The notes under the pieces are model-generated. The model saw nothing but the letters and a program-made list of their open reading frames with translations. It made no database searches and had not been told where the DNA came from. Made by a program: the position numbers and the translations under genes. Positions 60,797 through 64,000 of a stretch of 64,000 nt of DNA are shown here, piece by piece (position 1 is the first letter of the stretch; each line of letters starts with the position of its first letter). This DNA comes from Nonomuraea africana (GTDB taxonomy: Bacteria; Actinomycetota; Actinomycetes; Streptosporangiales; Streptosporangiaceae): contig NZ_JADBEF010000001.1 of the NCBI RefSeq assembly GCF_014873535.1, forward strand, positions 6,386,001 to 6,450,000, given 5' to 3'.

Positions 60797-61390
60797 TTAC
60801 GGGCGGAGGGTGGTGATCAGGTCGTCGACGTAGCCCCTGAAGATGGCGGCCATGTCGACGTGGTCCTGGTCGATCAGCCACTGGGTCTGCAGGCCGTCCA
60901 TCATCGCGATCAGCCGGTCGGCGTGCGCCTCGGCGTCGAGGTCGGCGCGGAACTCTCCGGCGGCGGCGCCCCGCCGGAGCGCGCCCGCCACCGCCTGCCG
61001 TAGCCGCCGGTAGCGGGCGCGCGCCCACGCGTGCCCCGGGTGGTCGGCCGTGACCGCCTCGCCGCTGATCACCGAGAAGAGCTGCACGAGACCGGGCACC
61101 CGGGCGTTGTAGTCGACCACGTCGGCCAGCGTGCGCAGCGCGGCCACGCCGGTCATCGACTCGAGGTCGAACCTGCGCGCGTCGACCTCGTCGCGATACT
61201 CGAGGACGGCGACGAGCAGGCGCCCCTTGCTCGTGAAGTGGTGGAGCAGCCCGGCCTGGGACAGCTCGGACCGCTCGGCGATCCTGGCGAGGGAGGCCCC
61301 TCGATAGCCGTTCTCGGCGAACTCCTGAAGGGCGATGGCGAGGATCCGCTCCCGTCTCGCTTCTCCCGACGCATATCCCCTTCGACGCAC
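60797..61390 (-). CDS. TetR-family regulator
   Basis: 197-aa TetR protein. HTH ASLARIAERSELSQAGLLHHF (about 32-52) is of the AcrR type. The C-terminal domain (LVQLFSVISGEAVTADHPGHAW, LIAMMDGLQTQWLID) matches regulators related to the TetR_C_6 group. The GTG at 61390 follows TAGGGT at 6 nt (leaderless). It is divergent from an MFS transporter with a shared 15-bp inverted repeat, so it probably represses both. Confidence 0.9.
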   Translation of the reverse strand: MRRRGYASGEARRERILAIALQEFAENGYRGASLARIAERSELSQAGLLHHFTSKGRLLVAVLEYRDEVDARRFDLESMTGVAALRTLADVVDYNARVPGLVQLFSVISGEAVTADHPGHAWARARYRRLRQAVAGALRRGAAAGEFRADLDAEAHADRLIAMMDGLQTQWLIDQDHVDMAAIFRGYVDDLITTLRP

Positions 61391-61396
61391 CCGGAC

Positions 61397-61402
61397 ACCC
61401 TA
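61397..61402 (-). promoter_or_regulatory. -10 TAGGGT of the tetR gene (leaderless)
   Basis: TAGGGT, 6 nt, GTG on the minus strand. One arm of the inverted repeat (61405-61419) lies directly upstream, where repressor binding would block polymerase. Confidence 0.45.
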
Positions 61403-61404
61403 CT

Positions 61405-61489
61405 AATGAGAAACGTGCGTAATGGACCGCACCCAAACGACTGACCTGGTCCAACTGTCTTTCGGCGGTTTCCCCGCACGTTTCTCATT
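61405..61489. promoter_or_regulatory. Two inverted copies of a 15-bp box, probable TetR operators
   Basis: AATGAGAAACGTGCG at 61405-61419 and its exact reverse complement at 61475-61489, 70 bp centre to centre. They lie between the divergent TetR and MFS genes, one next to each promoter. Confidence 0.65.
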
Positions 61490-61573
61490 GGTAACAACCG
61501 CCTCTAGCGGAGACCGACGGGCCGGTACTAACCTGACGCAGCCTCATGTTTCCCCCCGGACAAGGAGGTCGAC

Positions 61574-62731
61574 GTGCGCAACCGTCAGGCCAGAACGGCC
61601 ACTTTCGCGGTATTCGCCGTACAGGGCCTGAGCTTCGCGACACTCCTGACCCAGGTCGCGGCCCTGCAGAACAAGCACGGCCTCACCGAAGGCGACCTCA
61701 CCCTCCTGCTGCTCGTGGTTCCGGTGCTGGCCGGGGTCGGCAGCGTGGGAGCGGGCGCGCTCGCCGCGCGCAGGGGCAGCAAGTGGCTGCTGCGCCTCGC
61801 CCAGCCGGCCGTGGCCCTCGCGGTGGTCGCCGCGGGCCTGGCCGCCACCGTGCCGCTGCTGGTGGCCGCGCTCGTCGTCTTCGGGCTGGCGGTGGGCGCC
61901 GTCGACGCGGGCATGAACATGCAGGGCGTCGCCGTCGAGCGCAGGTACGGCAGGGCGGTGCTCAACGGCTTCCACGCGGCGTGGAGCGCGACCAGCCTGG
62001 CAGGGGCGCTGTGGGTGTCGCTGGCCAACGGGCTCGGCCTCGCCCTGCCCGTCATGATGGCGATCCCGATGGCGATCGCCGTCGTGGGGTCGCTGGCCGC
62101 CGCGCCGTACCTCTGCACGATCGACGAGGAGAAGTCCGAGACCGCGGTCGCGGCGCCCGCCGGGCACCTCCCGTGGGGGCCGATCATCCCGCTCTGCCTG
62201 GCGATGGGCTTCCTGTACGTCGGCGACGCGGCCGTGTCCAACTTCCACGGCGTGTTCATGGAGAACATCCTGCTCGCCGGGGGGAGCGTGGCGCCGCTGG
62301 CCTACGGCGCCTACCAGGCGGCCACCCTCGTCGTACGGCTCGGCGGCGACGTCGCGGTCAGGCGGTACGGCTCGGCGGCGATCGTGCGCATCGGCGGGGC
62401 GATCGCGACGCTCGGGTTCGCCGGGGTCGTGCTCGCGCCTTCGCAGCCGCTGGCGATCGTGGCGTTCGGGCTGACGGGGATGGGGCTCGCGGTGGTGGCG
62501 CCGCAGTCGTTCTCGGCGGCGGGGCGGCTGGATCCGGCGGGGACCGGGGTGGCGATCGCGCGCGTCAACCTGTTCAACTACGTCGGCTTCATCGTGGGGG
62601 CGGCGCTGGTGGGCGGGCTGGCCGACGCGACCGACATGCGGGTGGCGTTCGCGGCGCCGCTGGTGCTGTCGGCGGCGATCGTCGTGCTGGCCCGGGGGTT
62701 CGAACCGGCACGCCCCCGGCCCAAGGTCTGA
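61574..62731 (+). CDS. MFS transporter
   Basis: 385-aa transporter with about 12 hydrophobic helices. FHAAWSATSLAGALW (about 137) and AVDAGMNMQGVAVERRYGR are typical of the bacterial MFS subgroup related to fucose-permease-like and YbjJ-type proteins, so import of a sugar-like molecule or export are both possible. GTG 61574 is preceded by AAGGAGG at 5 nt. It is divergent from its probable TetR repressor and converges on a small membrane protein gene. Confidence 0.85.
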   Translation: MRNRQARTATFAVFAVQGLSFATLLTQVAALQNKHGLTEGDLTLLLLVVPVLAGVGSVGAGALAARRGSKWLLRLAQPAVALAVVAAGLAATVPLLVAALVVFGLAVGAVDAGMNMQGVAVERRYGRAVLNGFHAAWSATSLAGALWVSLANGLGLALPVMMAIPMAIAVVGSLAAAPYLCTIDEEKSETAVAAPAGHLPWGPIIPLCLAMGFLYVGDAAVSNFHGVFMENILLAGGSVAPLAYGAYQAATLVVRLGGDVAVRRYGSAAIVRIGGAIATLGFAGVVLAPSQPLAIVAFGLTGMGLAVVAPQSFSAAGRLDPAGTGVAIARVNLFNYVGFIVGAALVGGLADATDMRVAFAAPLVLSAAIVVLARGFEPARPRPKV

Positions 62732-62740
62732 GCCCGCCGG

Positions 62741-62986
62741 TCAGTCGCCGCTACTGCCGCCGCCACCCCCGCCATCGGAGGAACCGCTGTCGGAGGAACG
62801 GCTGTCGGAGGAACGGATGTCGTAGCCGTCGTCCGAGGACGACGCGTCACCGGAGAACAAGGAGCCCCGGTGACGTGCTCCGCTCCGTGAAGAGGAGCCT
62901 CCGCCGATCATCGCAAGGAAGACTCCGATGATGACGAGCACGAACACGAACACGAACCCCACTGCCACCATCGTGTCGAACGTCAT
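62741..62986 (-). CDS. Small single-pass membrane protein with Ser/Asp/Gly tail
   Basis: 81-aa protein with one strong N-terminal helix (residues ~5-27) and a low-complexity tail of Ser, Asp and Gly (SSDSRSSDSGSSDGG). Length and composition resemble many unannotated actinobacterial membrane micro-proteins. The ATG at 62986 follows GAGAAGAGGGC. Function unknown; coding status is supported by the helix and codon bias only. Confidence 0.55.
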   Translation of the reverse strand: MTFDTMVAVGFVFVFVLVIIGVFLAMIGGGSSSRSGARHRGSLFSGDASSSDDGYDIRSSDSRSSDSGSSDGGGGGGSSGD

Positions 62987-63022
62987 CGCGCCCTCTTCTC
63001 TCAGCTGTGGATCTTCAGCCTA

Positions 63023-63068
63023 ACCGGCGCCTCGCCACAGGCCCATGGCGGTACGGCAAGGCGCCGGT
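63023..63068 (-). terminator. Hairpin terminator after iolD
   Basis: ACCGGCGCCTCGCC (63023-63036) pairs with GGCAAGGCGCCGGT (63055-63068) with one mismatch over 14 bp and an 18-nt loop, just after the iolD stop on the minus strand. Confidence 0.65.
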
Positions 63069-63076
63069 CGAAGGGG

Positions 63077-64000
63077 TTACAGGTAGGGGTGCTGGTCGCG
63101 TTTGGCCTGCTGGTAGCGGTCGTAGATCTCGCCGGGCTGCTGGGCCACGGGCACGTCCCACCACGCTCCCGACGAAGGCGCCGAGCCGCCGGGGACCGTC
63201 TCCACGTAGACCACCGTCGTCCTGACCGCCTCACGCGCCTTCGTCAGCGCCGCCCGCAGCGACTCCCTGTCGTCGGCCCTGAGCACGTCGGCCCCCAGTG
63301 ACGCCGCGTTCGCCGCCAGGTCGACGGGCACGTAGACCCCGTCCAGCTCCCCCGAGGCTCCCCGCAGCCGGTAGGCGGTGCCGAGCCGCTGGGCGCCGAC
63401 CGACTCCGACAGGTTCCCGATGGAGGCGAAGCCGTGGTTGTCGACCAGGACGATCACCAGCTTCATCCCCTCCTGGACGGCCGTGGCGATCTCCTGGGCC
63501 ATCATCAGGTACGAGCCGTCGCCTACCAGGACGAAGACCTCACGAGCCGGAGCCGCCAGCTTGACGCCGAGCCCACCGGCGATCTCGTAGCCCATGCAGG
63601 AGTACCCGTACTCGACGTGGTAGCCCTTCGCGTCGCTGACCTTCCACAGCCTGTGGAGATCCCCCGGCATGGAGCCCGCCGCGTTCACCACCACGTCCGT
63701 CGGGTGCATGACCTCTCGCAGGTCCTCCAGGACCGCCTCCTGGGTGAGCGAGGGCCCCGCGCGGAACGACCACCACGAGGCGGCCAGCGAGGCGGCGTGC
63801 GAAGTCCACGACGCGGGCGCCCGCCAGCCGTCCGGGCGGAGCGCCTCCAGCGCGGCCCGGGCGTCGGCGACGAGCATGACCGCGCCGTTCTTGGCCGCGT
63901 CGAAGGCTGTCACGTTGATGTTGAGGAAGCGCGCCCGGCCGAACAGTGTCCTGGAGGCCGTGGTGAAGTCGCTGTACCGGGTGCCGATGCCGATCACCAG
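63077..64000 (-). CDS. iolD: 3D-(3,5/4)-trihydroxycyclohexane-1,2-dione hydrolase IolD, C-terminal half (5' truncated by window)
   Basis: The last ~307 residues of a thiamine-diphosphate enzyme that opens the ring of the inosose dehydration product in myo-inositol breakdown. The frame is open to the window edge, so the start lies beyond 64000. Visible are VIGIGTRYSDFTTASRTLF from the middle domain, YGYSCMGYEIAGGLGVK, and the ThDP-binding motif beginning VLVGDGSYLMMAQE and ending VDNHGF. The C-terminal WWDVPVAQ block is typical of IolD. Other ThDP-dependent decarboxylases share the fold, but these details favour IolD. Confidence 0.9.
   Translation of the reverse strand: MVIGIGTRYSDFTTASRTLFGRARFLNINVTAFDAAKNGAVMLVADARAALEALRPDGWRAPASWTSHAASLAASWWSFRAGPSLTQEAVLEDLREVMHPTDVVVNAAGSMPGDLHRLWKVSDAKGYHVEYGYSCMGYEIAGGLGVKLAAPAREVFVLVGDGSYLMMAQEIATAVQEGMKLVIVLVDNHGFASIGNLSESVGAQRLGTAYRLRGASGELDGVYVPVDLAANAASLGADVLRADDRESLRAALTKAREAVRTTVVYVETVPGGSAPSSGAWWDVPVAQQPGEIYDRYQQAKRDQHPYL

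Noticed and set aside
62690..62710. GGTTCGAACC-like T-loop motif suggesting a tRNA
   Set aside because: It lies inside the MFS coding sequence and no acceptor, D or anticodon arms can be folded around it.

Overview
The window is high-GC DNA, almost fully coding, with frequent GTG starts and many 4-bp ATGA/GTGA overlaps. It looks like the chromosome of a filamentous actinomycete. A mycothiol gene (mshB), an F420/Ddn-type reductase, a two-module succinate dehydrogenase repertoire, and the conserved actinobacterial run ychF - DUF6542 - ispH - lipid-droplet-type protein - xseA - xseB - DUF4245 - glpX all fit. I would guess order Streptosporangiales, but no rRNA gene or other marker settles this.

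Layout. 1-6.3 kb: end of a penicillin acylase, an MBL-fold hydrolase, small membrane or secreted proteins, mshB with its DUF6113 partner, and an S9 peptidase. 6.6-11 kb: a probably acquired AAA ATPase abutting a NarL-type two-component pair, then a secreted PAF-acetylhydrolase-like lipase. 11-17.3 kb: a heterodimeric ABC exporter with one dead ATP site, a small secreted protein, and a TetR/MFS efflux pair. 17.4-28.6 kb: two complete but different succinate dehydrogenases (sdhCAB on the minus strand, and an Sdh1-type operon on the plus strand) enclosing a LysR regulator and a three-gene signalling cassette. Two CRP-like palindromes precede the Sdh1-type operon.

28.6-45.5 kb is the accessory-looking part. 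It holds intergenic minisatellite arrays, two large low-complexity envelope proteins (one with a 72-bp internal tandem repeat and a sorting-signal-like tail), a Nudix hydrolase, and a seven-gene set resembling the Tcp-type (monoderm) type IV secretion apparatus. That set contains a TcpC-like NTF2 protein, a small TcpD-like membrane protein, a TcpE domain fused to a ParA-like ATPase domain, a VirB4 ATPase, a VirB6/TcpH-like membrane protein, a second small NTF2-like protein and a lytic transglycosylase-NlpC/P60 enzyme. No relaxase, coupling protein or integrase is visible, so it may be a resident secretion machine rather than a mobile element.

45.6-58.2 kb is core chromosome (ychF, an LppU-like protein, rmuC, ispH, xseAB, glpX). 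It is interrupted by 640 bp of tandem repeats between xseA and xseB and by a decayed glyoxalase gene. 58.2-64 kb holds an ABC-2 exporter, a DUF998 membrane protein behind two TTGA-N4-TCAA palindromes, a TetR/MFS pair sharing a 15-bp inverted repeat, and the 3' half of iolD.

Two themes recur. Several genes start 6-7 nt after a TANNNT -10 hexamer, which suggests leaderless mRNAs. Unrelated GC-rich intergenic tandem repeats with units of 16, 37, 38 and 44 bp recur at several loci. No rRNA, tRNA, CRISPR array or IS element was seen.
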